Source: an uncultured Eisenbergiella sp. (lineage in GTDB: Bacteria; Bacillota; Clostridia; Lachnospirales; Lachnospiraceae). From it: a stretch of DNA of 32,549 bases. Shown here in pieces: positions 9,131-17,762 of this stretch (its first letter is position 1; each line of letters opens with the position of its first letter). The notes under the pieces are model-generated. The model worked only from the letters and a program-made list of their open reading frames with translations, was not told where the DNA came from and ran no database searches. The stretch spans positions 1 through 32,549 of the forward strand of contig CANRGX010000027.1 in the NCBI GenBank assembly GCA_947630215.1, read 5' to 3'. The position numbers and the translations under genes are program-made.

Positions 9131-9165
9131 AAAAAAGCCGGGAAGCAATCCGCTCGCTTCCCGGC
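9131..9165 (-). terminator. Intrinsic terminator after hpf
   Basis: A perfect 10-bp stem (GCCGGGAAGC at 9137-9146 with GCTTCCCGGC at 9156-9165) has a 9-base loop and is followed on the minus strand by six U (9131-9136). It lies about 40 bases after the hpf stop and separates hpf from the M23 peptidase gene. Confidence 0.92.
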
Positions 9166-9205
9166 TGTCTGTCTGCTGTCTGTCAAACGTTCTCCTGCAG
9201 GGTGT

Positions 9206-9733
9206 TCAGTCCTCCGGCTCAATCAGCCCGTAGGTGCCCCCTTTTCTCTTATATACCACATTGACCTGATCCGTCTCCGCGTTGCAGAAGACGAAAAAGC
9301 TGTGTCCCAAAAGCTCCATCTGCACGCACGCGTCCTCCGGATACATGGGCTTGATGTCAAATTTTTTCGTTCTGACAATCCGGACTTCTTCCTCCTCCTC
9401 GTAGTCGTTCTCCAGATAGGAAGGCTGGAAGCTGCTGTTGGCCTGCTGCTGTGCGATCAGCTTGTTCTTATACTTTTTGAGCTGCCGCTCGATGATCTCC
9501 TCCACCAGATCGATGGACACATACATATCGCTGCTTGTCTGTTCGGAGCGGATGATATTCCCTTTTACCGGGATCGTTACCTCAATCTTCTGCCTGTCCT
9601 TCTCGACGCTCAAGGTCACAAATACCTCTGTGTCCGCTGAAAAATACCGATCCAGCTTCCCCAGCTTGCGCTCCACTGCGCTGCGCAGCGTCTCTGTCAC
9701 GTCGATGTTCTTACCGCTGATAATCATCCTCAT
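9206..9733 (-). CDS. hpf: Ribosome hibernation-promoting factor, long form
   Basis: This 175-residue protein has the long HPF layout. An N-terminal domain (about 1-105) begins MRMIISGKNIDVTETLRSAVERKLGKLDRYF and binds the 30S decoding channel. A charged linker with EEEEE follows, then a C-terminal domain (about 118-173) with KFDIKPMYPEDACVQMELLGHSFFVF and the ending VVYKRKGGTYGLIEPE. The C-terminal domain pairs two ribosomes into inactive 100S dimers. It is a single-gene unit with its own strong promoter and terminator. In Firmicutes this gene responds to stationary phase and stringent signals; nothing in the sequence shows that directly here. Confidence 0.96.
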   Translation of the reverse strand: MRMIISGKNIDVTETLRSAVERKLGKLDRYFSADTEVFVTLSVEKDRQKIEVTIPVKGNIIRSEQTSSDMYVSIDLVEEIIERQLKKYKNKLIAQQQANSSFQPSYLENDYEEEEEVRIVRTKKFDIKPMYPEDACVQMELLGHSFFVFCNAETDQVNVVYKRKGGTYGLIEPED

Positions 9734-9805
9734 AACCCATCATCCCTTCTGTCCAAAGATTAGGCGCAAAGCCCTTCCCTCCGTCCGGCCCCGGCCTGTA
9801 ACTGT

Positions 9806-9834
9806 ATTATACCATACCCCGCTTCTCGGGGCAA
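9806..9834 (-). promoter_or_regulatory. Sigma-A promoter of hpf
   Basis: TTGCCC (9829-9834), a 17-base spacer and TATAAT (9806-9811), with TGG just before the -10. It has the same -35 and the same extended -10 style as the thl promoter. The leader would be about 65 bases. Confidence 0.87.
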
Positions 9835-10160
9835 TATTTTCTGATTCTTGAAATAAATAATCAGAATTTTCAGATAACTATTTTTATTCGTTTTTCCGCA
9901 TACTTTTCTTCTCTTTGGCATAAGCGCACAAAACAAATGTTTCAATAATTCCATTTTTCGTAATAGAATTACTTCTTTTTTGACTGTGGAAAATGTGTAT
10001 AATTCCGTGTATAAGTCAGGAATCCCAAAAATAAAGGATTCTCAATGTGGATAACTTTTTCCTTCGCAGGAAGGCGCTTCCCCTGGATTGGCGCAAAATT
10101 TTGTGCAAGTTTACAAAAACCGGCTTTCTTTTACAAAAAGAAACTTTCTGACAACCGGCA
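9835..10160. other. Gene-free AT-rich region between hpf and the pentose operon
   Basis: No convincing coding frame is present. A 64-codon minus frame at 9760-9954 overlaps the hpf promoter and looks spurious. The stretch is clearly more AT-rich than its surroundings. It contains a DnaA-box cluster (9985-10054), a 6-bp inverted repeat GAATCC/GGATTC (10020-10025 and 10036-10041), and a near-perfect 16-bp palindrome, GCGCAAAATTTTGTGC (10091-10106). I see no recognisable structured RNA. Confidence 0.6.
9985..10054 (+). promoter_or_regulatory. Cluster of four co-oriented DnaA-box-like sites
   Basis: Read as complements of TTATCCACA, the sites are TGTGGAAAA (9985-9993, one mismatch), TGTGTATAA (9994-10002, matches TTATNCACA), CGTGTATAA (10006-10014, one mismatch to TTATNCACA) and TGTGGATAA (10046-10054, perfect). 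All point the same way, and the second and third repeat at a 12-base interval. Genes on both sides run on the same strand and no dnaA or dnaN is near. A non-origin DnaA-binding cluster is therefore more likely than oriC. Confidence 0.55.
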
Positions 10161-10184
10161 AAAAAAGGACGCCCGCAGGCGTCC
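10161..10184 (-). terminator. Intrinsic terminator of the pentose operon
   Basis: GGACGCC (10167-10173) pairs with GGCGTCC (10178-10184) around a 4-base loop. A run of U (six or more) follows on the minus strand. It begins six bases after the stop of the Cys-rich protein gene. Confidence 0.9.
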
Positions 10185-10189
10185 TTTTC

Positions 10190-10447
10190 CTATTGCCACT
10201 TTTTATAGGGGCATTTGTTCTTTTTTACCGCGGCACGCAGCTCCACATAGCAGCCGCAGGCCAGACAGGTCCCTGCCTCCAGGTAATCGCAGGTTTTACA
10301 GACGGCCAGTCTTTCCTCATAAAGGGCCTCGGCTGTCTTTACGTCGCCATCCAGCAGTTCGATGTAGCGGTGCAGCTTTTCCAGATAGGCGCGCTCGTCC
10401 ATCTCCCTGAGCAGGCATTTGAGACAGGGTTTTTTCTGCGTTTCCAT
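10190..10447 (-). CDS. Small cysteine-rich protein (DUF6171-like)
   Basis: This 85-residue protein has eight cysteines in metal-site spacing: CLKC at 8-11, CKTC at about 50-53, CLACGC at about 61-66 and a final CPYKKW. The pattern suggests zinc or iron-sulfur binding. The layout resembles the DUF6171 family of Clostridia, an assignment from memory that I could not verify. There is no signal peptide or membrane segment. It is the last gene of the pentose operon, only nine bases after the arabinofuranosidase gene, although nothing in it suggests a sugar-related role. Its function is unknown. Confidence 0.8.
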   Translation of the reverse strand: METQKKPCLKCLLREMDERAYLEKLHRYIELLDGDVKTAEALYEERLAVCKTCDYLEAGTCLACGCYVELRAAVKKNKCPYKKWQ

Positions 10448-10456
10448 TTCTGTCCC

Positions 10457-11959
10457 TTACCGGATGCGAAGGCTCACCACGCTGCAGGCGGGGATCGTCA
10501 GGGACAGTCCCTTTTCCGTCTGCGCCACGCCCTCAAAAGCCGTTTCCTTCACCACGTCGGGGTTCTCAAAGGTATTGTGCGCCTGCATGGTGCCGGTCAG
10601 GATCGCCGCCGTTACCTGCTGCGCCTTTCTGTCCGCGAACACAATCTCCACCGGCGCGCTGTCCGAAGCGGAAAGGTTGGCCAGCGTCACACAGATCGTG
10701 CCGTCCGACTGCTCGGAAACCGACTCCTGCAGATTTGGCACACTGTCCTCTCCTCCGATCTGCTCCGTGCCCGTCAGGGTGCTGTCCAAAAGCGTGGCGC
10801 CTTGATGGTACTTATACATATGGAAGACATGATAGGTGGGCGTCAGAATCATTTTGTCGCCCTCCGTCAGGATGACCGACTGCAGCACATTGACCAGCTG
10901 GGCGATGCACGCCATCCGCACGCGGTCGCAGTGCTTGTTGAAAATATTCAGGCTGACGGCCGCCACCAGCGCGTCCCGCATGGTGTTCTGCTGGTATAAA
11001 AAGCCGGGGTTGGTGCCGGGTTCCACATCGAACCAGTTGCCCCACTCGTCCACCATCAGTCCGATCTTCTTTTCGGGATCGAACTGGTCCATTACGGCGG
11101 AGTGCATATGGATCAGGGTATCCACATAGAGCGCCTTGTGCAGCGTTTTGTACCATTCGGCCTCGTCAAAGTCCGTGGCGCTGCCTTTTTTCTGCCAGTC
11201 GCCCGGCACGGTATAATAGTGCAGGGAAAGGCCCTCCATGAACCCGTGGGCTTCCGGCGGCGCCGGGTGGGCAAAGCAGGTCTTTAAGACCTCCTGCGTC
11301 CAGCGCACGTCCCCGGCGTTGGGGCCGCAGCAGATCTTCTGAATGGGAGCCGCGCCGTGGTAGTGGCGGATAAAGTTCTGGTAGCGGCGGTACAAATTGC
11401 CGTAGTACTCCGGCGTCATATTGCCGCCGCAGCCCCAGTTTTCGTTCCCCACGCCGAAATAGTCCACCTTCCAGGGCTTTTCGTGCCCGTTTTCCTTGCG
11501 CCGATCCGCCATGGGAGACACGCCGTCGAAGGTCATGTATTCGATCCACTCCGACATTTCCTGGACGGTGCCGCTGCCCACATTGCCGTTGATATACGTC
11601 TTGCAGCCCAGCTGTTCGCACAGTTCAAAGTATTCGTGGGTGCCGAAGCTGTTGTCCTCCACTACGCCGCCCCAGTTGGTGTTCACCATCTTCTTACGGG
11701 TCTCTTTCGGGCCGATTCCGTCCTTCCAGTGGTACTCGTCCGCAAAACAGCCGCCGGGCCAGCGCAGCACCGGGATCTGCATTTCCTTTAAGGCCTCCAC
11801 CACGTCCGTGCGCATCCCGTTTTTGTTGGGAATCCCGGAATCCTCCCGCACATAGAGTCCCTCATAGATACATCTGCCCAGATGCTCGGAAAAATGTCCG
11901 TAGATTTCGGGGCTGATCGTTCCCTTTTTCTTTTTGTCGTTGATATAGAGTGTCGCCAT
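10457..11959 (-). CDS. Intracellular alpha-L-arabinofuranosidase, GH51
   Basis: This 500-residue protein lacks a signal peptide, so it should act in the cytoplasm on imported arabino-oligosaccharides, releasing L-arabinose. GH51 hallmarks are [17 protein letters not shown] at 21-37, [21 protein letters not shown] at 64-84, [11 protein letters not shown] with acid/base Glu173, and [13 protein letters not shown] with nucleophile Glu305. The length is normal for the family. It lies downstream of transketolase subunits and araD, so the arabinose it frees can be used by enzymes of the same operon, provided an isomerase is encoded elsewhere. GH51 also includes some endoglucanases, but this motif set is that of the arabinofuranosidases. 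Confidence 0.94.
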   Translation of the reverse strand: MATLYINDKKKKGTISPEIYGHFSEHLGRCIYEGLYVREDSGIPNKNGMRTDVVEALKEMQIPVLRWPGGCFADEYHWKDGIGPKETRKKMVNTNWGGVVEDNSFGTHEYFELCEQLGCKTYINGNVGSGTVQEMSEWIEYMTFDGVSPMADRRKENGHEKPWKVDYFGVGNENWGCGGNMTPEYYGNLYRRYQNFIRHYHGAAPIQKICCGPNAGDVRWTQEVLKTCFAHPAPPEAHGFMEGLSLHYYTVPGDWQKKGSATDFDEAEWYKTLHKALYVDTLIHMHSAVMDQFDPEKKIGLMVDEWGNWFDVEPGTNPGFLYQQNTMRDALVAAVSLNIFNKHCDRVRMACIAQLVNVLQSVILTEGDKMILTPTYHVFHMYKYHQGATLLDSTLTGTEQIGGEDSVPNLQESVSEQSDGTICVTLANLSASDSAPVEIVFADRKAQQVTAAILTGTMQAHNTFENPDVVKETAFEGVAQTEKGLSLTIPACSVVSLRIR

Positions 11960-11986
11960 AGTCTCTCCTCGTCCGATCCCTTCCTG

Positions 11987-12934
11987 TTATGCTTTCCCAA
12001 GGAACGACCGGATCTGCCGGTAAACGCCTTCGCCGTCCAGTTCATATTTTTCCAGCAGCGCCGCCGCAGAACCGGATTCCCCGAACACGTCGCGGATACC
12101 GATGCGGCAGACGGGCACCGGGGCGCCCTCGCAGAGCGCTTCGCACACAGCGCCGCCCAGGCCGCCGATGATGGAGTGTTCCTCCGCTGTCACAACCCTT
12201 CCGGTCTTTTTGGCGCTCCGGATGATCAGCTCCTTGTCCAGGGGCTTGATGGTGCAGATATTGATGACCTCGGCCGAAACACCGTCCGCTTCCAGCTTCG
12301 CGGCCGCTTCCAGGGCGGAATTGACCAGAATGCCCGTGGCCACCACGGTCACGTCCGTGCCTTCCTTTAAAAGCTGTCCCTTGCCGATTTCAAAATGATA
12401 GTCCGGTCTGTCGTTGATCACCGGCACCGCCGCCCGGCCGAAGCGCATATAAACCGGTCCCACATAATCCAGCGCCGCCTTCACGCAGGCTCTGGCCTCC
12501 ACCGCGTCGGAGGGGTTTAAAATGGTCATGCCCGGGATGGTACGCATCAGCGCAATGTCTTCGTTGCACTGATGGGAAGCGCCGTCCTCACCTACGGTGA
12601 TCCCCGCATGGGTAGCGCCGATCTTGACGTTCAGATGCGGATAGCCAATGGAGTTGCGCACCTGCTCAAAGGCGCGTCCCGCCGCGAACATGGCGAACGT
12701 GCTGGCCACCGGGATCTTGCCGGTCAGGGAAAGTCCCGCCGCGATGCCCATCATATTGGCCTCCGCGATACCGCAGTCGATATGGCGCTCCGGGAATTTC
12801 TTCCGAAATACGCCGGTTTTGGTGGCCGCCGCCAGATCCGCGTCCAGCACTACCATATCCGGATAGCTTTCTCCGAACTCCGCCAGCGCGTTTCCGTAGG
12901 CTTCTCTGGTTGCAACTTTTTTCACTTCTGACAT
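11987..12934 (-). CDS. Transketolase, C-terminal (pyrimidine-binding) subunit
   Basis: This 315-residue half-transketolase carries the pyrimidine-binding and C-terminal domains. The expected segments are VATREAYGNALAEFGESYPDMVVLDADL, DCGIAEANMMGIAAGLSLTGKIP (with the Glu that activates thiamine diphosphate) and GATHAGITVGEDGASHQ. It pairs with the N-terminal subunit encoded just upstream to move two-carbon units between pentose and other sugar phosphates. Its start overlaps the end of the N-terminal subunit gene by 13 bases, suggesting translational coupling and equal stoichiometry. A DXP synthase is the other family with this layout, but that is normally one longer chain. Confidence 0.94.
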   Translation of the reverse strand: MSEVKKVATREAYGNALAEFGESYPDMVVLDADLAAATKTGVFRKKFPERHIDCGIAEANMMGIAAGLSLTGKIPVASTFAMFAAGRAFEQVRNSIGYPHLNVKIGATHAGITVGEDGASHQCNEDIALMRTIPGMTILNPSDAVEARACVKAALDYVGPVYMRFGRAAVPVINDRPDYHFEIGKGQLLKEGTDVTVVATGILVNSALEAAAKLEADGVSAEVINICTIKPLDKELIIRSAKKTGRVVTAEEHSIIGGLGGAVCEALCEGAPVPVCRIGIRDVFGESGSAAALLEKYELDGEGVYRQIRSFLGKA

Positions 12935-13761
12935 AATGCTTCACCGATCCTTTCCAGATCCGCCATGGCGATCTCAAATTCTGCGTCGTTGGGCGCCTTG
13001 CCGTGCCAGTCCACGCTGCCCTCCATGAAGGAAACGCCTTTGCCCTTTAAGGTGTGGGCGATGATGGCCGTGGGCATTCCCTTGGTGGCGCGGGCCTCGG
13101 CAAAGGCCGCGCGGATCTGATCCATATCGTTTCCGTCCTTTAAGTTGATGACATGGAAGTTGAACGCTTCAAACTTCTTGTCGATGGGATTGGGCGAACA
13201 CACCTGATCGATGGGGCCGTCGATCTGCAGGCCGTTGTTGTCCACGATGACCACCAGATTGTCCAGCTTCCGGTGCCCCGCGAACATGGCCGCTTCCCAG
13301 ACCTGTCCTTCTTCAATTTCCCCGTCTCCCAGCAGAGTGTAGACGCGGAACTCCTTCCCGCTCATGCGGGCGCCCAGCGCCATGCCCACCGCAGCGGAAA
13401 TGCCCTGTCCCAGAGAGCCGGAGGACATATCCACGCCCGGCACATGCTGGAGGCAGGGATGGCCCTGCAGATAGGAGCCCAGATGGCGCAGCGTAGGCAG
13501 ATCCTCCACCGGGAAATAGCCCCGGTTGGCCAGCGCCGAATACAGGCCGGGCGCCGTATGTCCCTTGGAAAGGACAAAGCGATCCCGGTTCTCCATCTTC
13601 GGGTTTTTCGGATCGATGTTCATTTCCTCAAAATAGAGAAATGTGAAAATGTCCGCGGCGGACAGAGACCCGCCGGGATGACCGGCCTTGGCGCCGTGTA
13701 CCGCCGCAACGATTCCCTTGCGGACATCGTTGGCGTGCTTCATGAGTTCTAAATTGTCCAT
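12922..13761 (-). CDS. Transketolase, N-terminal (pyrophosphate-binding) subunit
   Basis: This 279-residue subunit has GAKAGHPGGSLSAADIFTFLYF at about 24-45. SKGHTAPGLYSALANRGYF follows, then the thiamine diphosphate motif beginning LGDGEIEEGQVWEAAMFAGH and ending near VIVDNNGLQIDG. Split transketolases are common in Firmicutes and archaea. With its partner it converts xylulose-5-phosphate and ribose-5-phosphate to sedoheptulose-7-phosphate and glyceraldehyde-3-phosphate. It follows araD by 15 bases, so the xylulose-5-phosphate made by AraD has an immediate outlet in the same transcript. Confidence 0.95.
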   Translation of the reverse strand: MDNLELMKHANDVRKGIVAAVHGAKAGHPGGSLSAADIFTFLYFEEMNIDPKNPKMENRDRFVLSKGHTAPGLYSALANRGYFPVEDLPTLRHLGSYLQGHPCLQHVPGVDMSSGSLGQGISAAVGMALGARMSGKEFRVYTLLGDGEIEEGQVWEAAMFAGHRKLDNLVVIVDNNGLQIDGPIDQVCSPNPIDKKFEAFNFHVINLKDGNDMDQIRAAFAEARATKGMPTAIIAHTLKGKGVSFMEGSVDWHGKAPNDAEFEIAMADLERIGEALCQK

Positions 13762-13776
13762 TTTGCCTCTCCTTCT

Positions 13777-14484
13777 TTATTTTTCCTGGCCGGACTGGCC
13801 ATAATATGCGTTCGCTCCGTGCTTGCGGTAGTAATGCTTATCCTGCAGCGACTGCGGGGCCGGCTGAATCCGGGGATTGATGCTCTCTGCCCGGTACGCC
13901 ATCTTCGCCACTTCCTCCAGCACGACGGCGTTGTGCACCGCCTCGTTGGCGTCCTTTCCCCAGGCGAAGGGGCCGTGGTTTTTGCACAGCACCGCCGGTA
14001 CCGCCATGGGGTCCTTTCCCATCCGCGCAAATTCGCTCACGATCAGACGGCCGGTATTCTCCTCGTAGGCCGCTTCGATCTCCTCCGCGCTTAAACAACG
14101 CAGGCAGGGGACTTCCCCGTAAATGTAATCCGCATGGGTGGTGCCGTAGCAGGGGATGGCCCGTCCCGCCTGGGCCCAGCTGGTAGCATAGGAGGAATGG
14201 GTGTGCACGATGCCGCCCACCTCCCCAAACGCCTTATAGAGTTCTATGTGGGTGGCCGTGTCGGAGGACGGTTTGTACCTGCCCTCCACCCGGTTGCCGT
14301 CCAGATCCATGACGACCATATCCTCCGGCGTCAGCCGGTCATAGGCCACGCCGCTGGGCTTGATGACAAACAGACCGCTTGCCCGGTCGATACCGCTGAC
14401 GTTGCCCCAGGTAAAGGTCACCAGGCCGTAGGCCGGCAGCGCCAGATTGGCTTCAAAGACCGCTTGTTTGAGTTCTTCCAGCAT
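13777..14484 (-). CDS. araD: L-ribulose-5-phosphate 4-epimerase
   Basis: This 235-residue class II aldolase-fold enzyme epimerises L-ribulose-5-phosphate to D-xylulose-5-phosphate. Visible signatures are [13 protein letters not shown] at about 21-33, [10 protein letters not shown], the zinc ligands in [12 protein letters not shown], and CYGTTHADY and [10 protein letters not shown]. The C-terminal [15 protein letters not shown] is typical of AraD. Related fuculose and rhamnulose aldolases share the fold, but this length, the C-terminus and the neighbours (sugar kinase upstream, transketolase downstream) fit AraD. Confidence 0.95.
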   Translation of the reverse strand: MLEELKQAVFEANLALPAYGLVTFTWGNVSGIDRASGLFVIKPSGVAYDRLTPEDMVVMDLDGNRVEGRYKPSSDTATHIELYKAFGEVGGIVHTHSSYATSWAQAGRAIPCYGTTHADYIYGEVPCLRCLSAEEIEAAYEENTGRLIVSEFARMGKDPMAVPAVLCKNHGPFAWGKDANEAVHNAVVLEEVAKMAYRAESINPRIQPAPQSLQDKHYYRKHGANAYYGQSGQEK

Positions 14485-14539
14485 ATCTGCGTTTTCCTTT
14501 CTCTTTGCTGTGTGTTTCCTATACAGAAGGCTTCTGCCC

Positions 14540-16135
14540 TTACAGGCTGTCCACCGCCGCCCTCTCCACGGGCAGGCAGGCCCTGTATTGGACGATAAAG
14601 GCGTCGAACCCTTCCACGTCCGCCGGATCGGGATGCATGGTCTGGGCCTTCCTGTCTGCGAATACCTTTTGATCCAGATAAGCGCCCAGGCTCTGTCCTT
14701 CTTCCCGATAGCGCATATAGGCCGCCAGCAGCGCTACGCCCCAGGCGCCGCCCTCTCCCGCCGTCTCCATGACGGAAATCGGCGCGTTCATGGCCGCCGC
14801 CAGAATGCTCTGGCCCACGCCCTTCGTCCGGAACAGTCCGCCGTGGCCGGTGATGGAATCGATCTGCACGTCCTCCTCCTTCAGCAGGATATCCAGCCCA
14901 ATCTTTAAGGCCGCCAGCGAAGAATACAGGTGCGCGCGCATGAAATTTGCCAGCGTAAAGTGACTGTCGGGCCTGCGGACAAACAGCGGGCGCCCCTCCT
15001 CAAAGCCCGTGACGGGCTCGCCGGAAAAATAGTTGTACGCAACCAGGCCGCCGCAGTCCTTGTCCCCCTCCATCGCCTTATGGTAGAGGGTTTGGTAGAG
15101 ACTGTCTCTGTCCAGCTTCCCAAACAGACTCAAAAATTCTCCGAACAGATTCACCCAGGCGTTCAGATCGGAAGTACAGTTGTTGCAGTGTACCATGGCC
15201 ACCGGTTCGCCGGAGGGCGTGGTCACCATATCGATCTCGGGGTGCATTTTGGCAAGGGGCTTTTCCAGTACGATCATGGCAAACACACTGGTACCGGCGG
15301 ACACGTTGCCCGTGCGCTTTTCCACGCTGCGGGTGGCCGCCATACCGGTGCCCGCGTCCCCTTCCGGAGGACAGATCGGAATACCCGCCTGCAGTTTGCC
15401 GGAAGGATCCAAAAGCCGCGCGCCCTCCTCTGTCAGCCTGCCGCCCTCCTGCCCGGCCACCAGTACCTTGGGCAGAATGTCCTTGAGCTTCCACGAAAAG
15501 TGCCTGTCTTCTACCAGCGCGTCGAAACTGCGCATCATTTTGGCGTCATAATCCAGCGTTTCGGAATCGATGGGAAACATCCCGGAAGCCTCTCCGATGC
15601 CCGCCACTTTCTGACCCGTCATTTTCCAATGGATATAGCAGGCCAGCGTGCTCAGATAGGAAATCCGGCCCACGTGATCCTCGTTGTTTAAAATCGCCTG
15701 ATAAAGATGGGCGATGCTCCACCGCTGGGGAATGTTAAATCCAAATTCCTCCGACAGCCTGGCCGCCGCTTCCTCCGTAATGGTATTGCGCCAGGTGCGG
15801 AAGGGAACCATCAGCTCCCCCTTCTCGTCAAAAACCATATACCCGTGCATCATGGCCGAAAACCCGATGGCCCCGATGACGGTCAGATCCTCCCCGTACT
15901 GTTTTTTCACATCTTCCGCCAGATCCCGGTAGCAGTCCTGAAGTCCTGTCCAGATGTCCTCCAGACTGTAGGTCCAGATCCCGTTTTCCAACCGGTTCTC
16001 CCACTCATGACTGCCGGAAGCGATGGGCGCGTGTGTCTCGTCCACCAGCACCGCCTTGATTCGGGTGGAACCAAACTCGATTCCCAGCACGGTTCTCCCC
16101 TCACGGACAGCCAAAGCCCTGTTCTCCATACCCAT
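14540..16135 (-). CDS. FGGY-family carbohydrate kinase, probable L-ribulokinase (AraK-like)
   Basis: This 531-residue FGGY kinase opens with [18 protein letters not shown], the ATP/phosphate-binding loop. It continues with [29 protein letters not shown] in the sugar site and a C-terminal [24 protein letters not shown] in the second nucleotide-binding lobe. I chose the ATG at 16133-16135, with AAAAGGAG ten bases upstream. The frame stays open to 16264, but that would run through the promoter. As first gene before araD, ribulokinase is the expected activity. The sequence looks closer to the clostridial AraK type than to classical AraB; this is judged from context and memory. Xylulokinase is the main alternative. 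Confidence 0.82.
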   Translation of the reverse strand: MGMENRALAVREGRTVLGIEFGSTRIKAVLVDETHAPIASGSHEWENRLENGIWTYSLEDIWTGLQDCYRDLAEDVKKQYGEDLTVIGAIGFSAMMHGYMVFDEKGELMVPFRTWRNTITEEAAARLSEEFGFNIPQRWSIAHLYQAILNNEDHVGRISYLSTLACYIHWKMTGQKVAGIGEASGMFPIDSETLDYDAKMMRSFDALVEDRHFSWKLKDILPKVLVAGQEGGRLTEEGARLLDPSGKLQAGIPICPPEGDAGTGMAATRSVEKRTGNVSAGTSVFAMIVLEKPLAKMHPEIDMVTTPSGEPVAMVHCNNCTSDLNAWVNLFGEFLSLFGKLDRDSLYQTLYHKAMEGDKDCGGLVAYNYFSGEPVTGFEEGRPLFVRRPDSHFTLANFMRAHLYSSLAALKIGLDILLKEEDVQIDSITGHGGLFRTKGVGQSILAAAMNAPISVMETAGEGGAWGVALLAAYMRYREEGQSLGAYLDQKVFADRKAQTMHPDPADVEGFDAFIVQYRACLPVERAAVDSL

Positions 16136-16211
16136 AAGAAATCTTCTCCTTTTCTGATTTGACAGGGATGCCTTTGATTCTGCGTCCAAAAAACATATCT
16201 GTCCAATTACA

Positions 16212-16240
16212 ATACTATTCCATAGCCCCCCGTTTGTCAA
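16212..16240 (-). promoter_or_regulatory. Sigma-A promoter of the pentose operon
   Basis: A perfect -35 TTGACA (16235-16240), a 17-base spacer and -10 TAGTAT (16212-16217). The leader is about 70 bases. I did not recognise a clear AraR or CRE operator near it. Confidence 0.8.
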
Positions 16241-16262
16241 ACATCTTGTCGGCGCCGGACGC

Positions 16263-16293
16263 AAAAAAAGACGGCGCGCGATGCGTGCCGTCT
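16263..16293 (-). terminator. Intrinsic terminator after the NlpC/P60 gene
   Basis: AGACGGC (16269-16275) pairs with GCCGTCT (16287-16293), and the stem continues inward as GCGC/GCGT for about 11 pairs in total around a GAT loop. A run of U follows on the minus strand. It lies just upstream of the pentose operon promoter. Confidence 0.9.
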
Positions 16294-16343
16294 CTGTATG
16301 CTCTGTGATATCAGATATCCCTTCCCGGATCGGGTCAACTCCA

Positions 16344-17657
16344 TCAGAAGATCCGCCGGATGGCCAGAATCTTTCTGTAGGTGGCTTCCGAAACCTTAAT
16401 GCCGGAGCGCTCCGTGCTGGCGTGTACGATCTGGCCGTTGCCTATGTAAATGCCCACGTGGCCGGAATAGCAGAGGATATCGCCGGGCTGCGCCTCGGAA
16501 AGGCCGCCGACCGAATATCCCACGCTCCGATCCCCCGAAGAAGAATGCGGCAGGGTCACGCCGAAATTCCGATACACGCTCATGACAAACCCGGAACAGT
16601 CCGTGCCGTTTGTCAGACTGGAGCCGCCGTATACATAAGGATTCCCCACAAACTGCAGGGCATAATTCACAACTGCCTGTCCCAGACTGGAAGCTGCCGC
16701 CACAGGTACTTCCTGCTGCGTCTCAGCAGACGTCTCCGGCGCTTTGGCCTCCTCCTGCTCCTGGGCCTCCTGCTCTCTTTCCTGTTCTTCCTGACGCAGA
16801 ATCTTTTCCGCTTCCCGCGCCGCCTTTTTGGCGTCCGCCTTCGCCTGGGCTTCCTTTTCCAGACGTTCCTTTTCCTCCTTCACGGACTCGGCCGTCACAT
16901 ACTCGGTCTCCAGGATCACATACTCCATGGATACCCAGCCGTCGCCTTCTTCAATGCTGACCTTTACAAAGCCGTTTTCCTCATCCAGCACCGTCAGTTC
17001 TTCCCCGCCGGGCACCAGGCCCAGCACCGGCGCCTCCAGGCTCGGCTCCGTCCTGACGCGCAGCGTCTCCGTATTGACGGTGGCGATCCGATCCCCTACC
17101 TGATCGGCGATCTCCTTCGCGCGATCCCCGGTCTCAAAAAACTCCGCTTTCACATATCCTTCCACGTTGCCGGACTTCATCAAAAACCAATCGCCCTCCA
17201 CGCGGATCAGATAGCCGACGGAATTTTGGTACAGCTTGCCCAAAATCTCCCCGTCCGTGCTGGGGATGCTGCGGATATTCACATAATCCGTCACCTGTGC
17301 AATGATCAGAGTGCCTTCTTCCAGCCCATCGGCTTTCTGCTCCTCTGTCTCCTGCCCATCCGGCGCGCTCTCCTCTCCTTCCTGGATCGATTCGGTTTCT
17401 TCCGTTCCGTTCTCTGTCTCCAGGATCGTCTCCTGCGCGTCCTCTGTCCCCTGCTCTGTCTGTATCTCCTGTTCCGTCTGGGTTTCCGGTTGGCTCTCCC
17501 CAAGGCCTTCCCTAAGCTGGGAAAGAGATGTGCCATCCCCCAGCACCAGACCCAGTCCCGCCGCGGGCAGATTCGACATTGCCTCCGCCTGCATCGGACT
17601 GCAGGCCAGACAAGCCGCCACCGCGCAGGCGGTCATCTTCACCAGTGTATTTTTCAT
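16344..17657 (-). CDS. Secreted NlpC/P60 peptidoglycan hydrolase with two SH3b domains
   Basis: This 437-residue protein starts with a signal peptide ([20 protein letters not shown], cleavage probably near PMQAEA). A very acidic Gln/Glu/Thr-rich linker spans about 52-113. Two SH3b domains follow at about 115-175 ([17 protein letters not shown]) and 190-250 ([15 protein letters not shown]), then a charged coiled coil at about 255-305. The NlpC/P60 domain spans about 322-437. Its catalytic triad is Cys354 in TDCSGF, His400 in [10 protein letters not shown] and His412 in VHAS. It should cleave stem peptides outside the cell, with the SH3b domains binding the wall. It is monocistronic, with its own promoter and terminator. 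The ribosome binding site GGGGGAG is unusually close to the ATG. Confidence 0.95.
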   Translation of the reverse strand: MKNTLVKMTACAVAACLACSPMQAEAMSNLPAAGLGLVLGDGTSLSQLREGLGESQPETQTEQEIQTEQGTEDAQETILETENGTEETESIQEGEESAPDGQETEEQKADGLEEGTLIIAQVTDYVNIRSIPSTDGEILGKLYQNSVGYLIRVEGDWFLMKSGNVEGYVKAEFFETGDRAKEIADQVGDRIATVNTETLRVRTEPSLEAPVLGLVPGGEELTVLDEENGFVKVSIEEGDGWVSMEYVILETEYVTAESVKEEKERLEKEAQAKADAKKAAREAEKILRQEEQEREQEAQEQEEAKAPETSAETQQEVPVAAASSLGQAVVNYALQFVGNPYVYGGSSLTNGTDCSGFVMSVYRNFGVTLPHSSSGDRSVGYSVGGLSEAQPGDILCYSGHVGIYIGNGQIVHASTERSGIKVSEATYRKILAIRRIF

Positions 17658-17705
17658 AAACTCCCCCGAGTATACGATCTCATGTGTTTAAAAACTTGTT
17701 TCATT

Positions 17706-17722
17706 TGTTACAAATTTATTAC
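17706..17722 (+). promoter_or_regulatory. WalR (YycF)-like half-site pair in the hydrolase leader
   Basis: TGTTAC (17706-17711) and TATTAC (17717-17722) are spaced by five bases, one mismatch from the WalR consensus TGTWAH-N5-TGTWAH. The pair lies at about +5 to +21 of the predicted hydrolase transcript, where a bound regulator would repress. An overlapping perfect palindrome, ATTTGT-T-ACAAAT (17703-17715), offers an alternative operator. Confidence 0.35.
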
Positions 17723-17733
17723 GTCCATGAAAT

Positions 17734-17762
17734 AATATAACATCGGGTCGTCCGTTTGTCAA
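17734..17762 (-). promoter_or_regulatory. Sigma-A promoter of the NlpC/P60 hydrolase gene
   Basis: A perfect -35 TTGACA (17757-17762), a 17-base spacer and -10 TATATT (17734-17739). The -35 overlaps the trxB stop codon (17759-17761). The leader is about 70 bases and contains the putative regulatory palindrome. Confidence 0.85.

Noticed and set aside
8996-9148. A longer N-terminus for the M23 peptidase
   Set aside because: The upstream start lies inside the hpf terminator and would place 51 charged residues before a normal signal sequence.
9760-9954. A 64-codon minus-strand frame upstream of hpf
   Set aside because: It runs across the hpf promoter, ends just before the hpf ribosome binding region and has no good binding site or domain.
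9980-10003. A plus-strand promoter (TTGACT and TATAAT) in the DnaA-box region
   Set aside because: The spacer is only 12 bases and no plus-strand gene follows.
9835-10160. Chromosomal replication origin at the DnaA-box cluster
   Set aside because: No dnaA, dnaN, rpmH or gyr genes are near, and genes on both sides run in the same direction instead of diverging.
16281-17735. A 484-codon plus-strand frame opposite the NlpC/P60 gene
   Set aside because: The minus strand encodes a clear signal peptide, SH3b domains and a catalytic triad with promoter and terminator; the plus frame spans that terminator and has no motif support.
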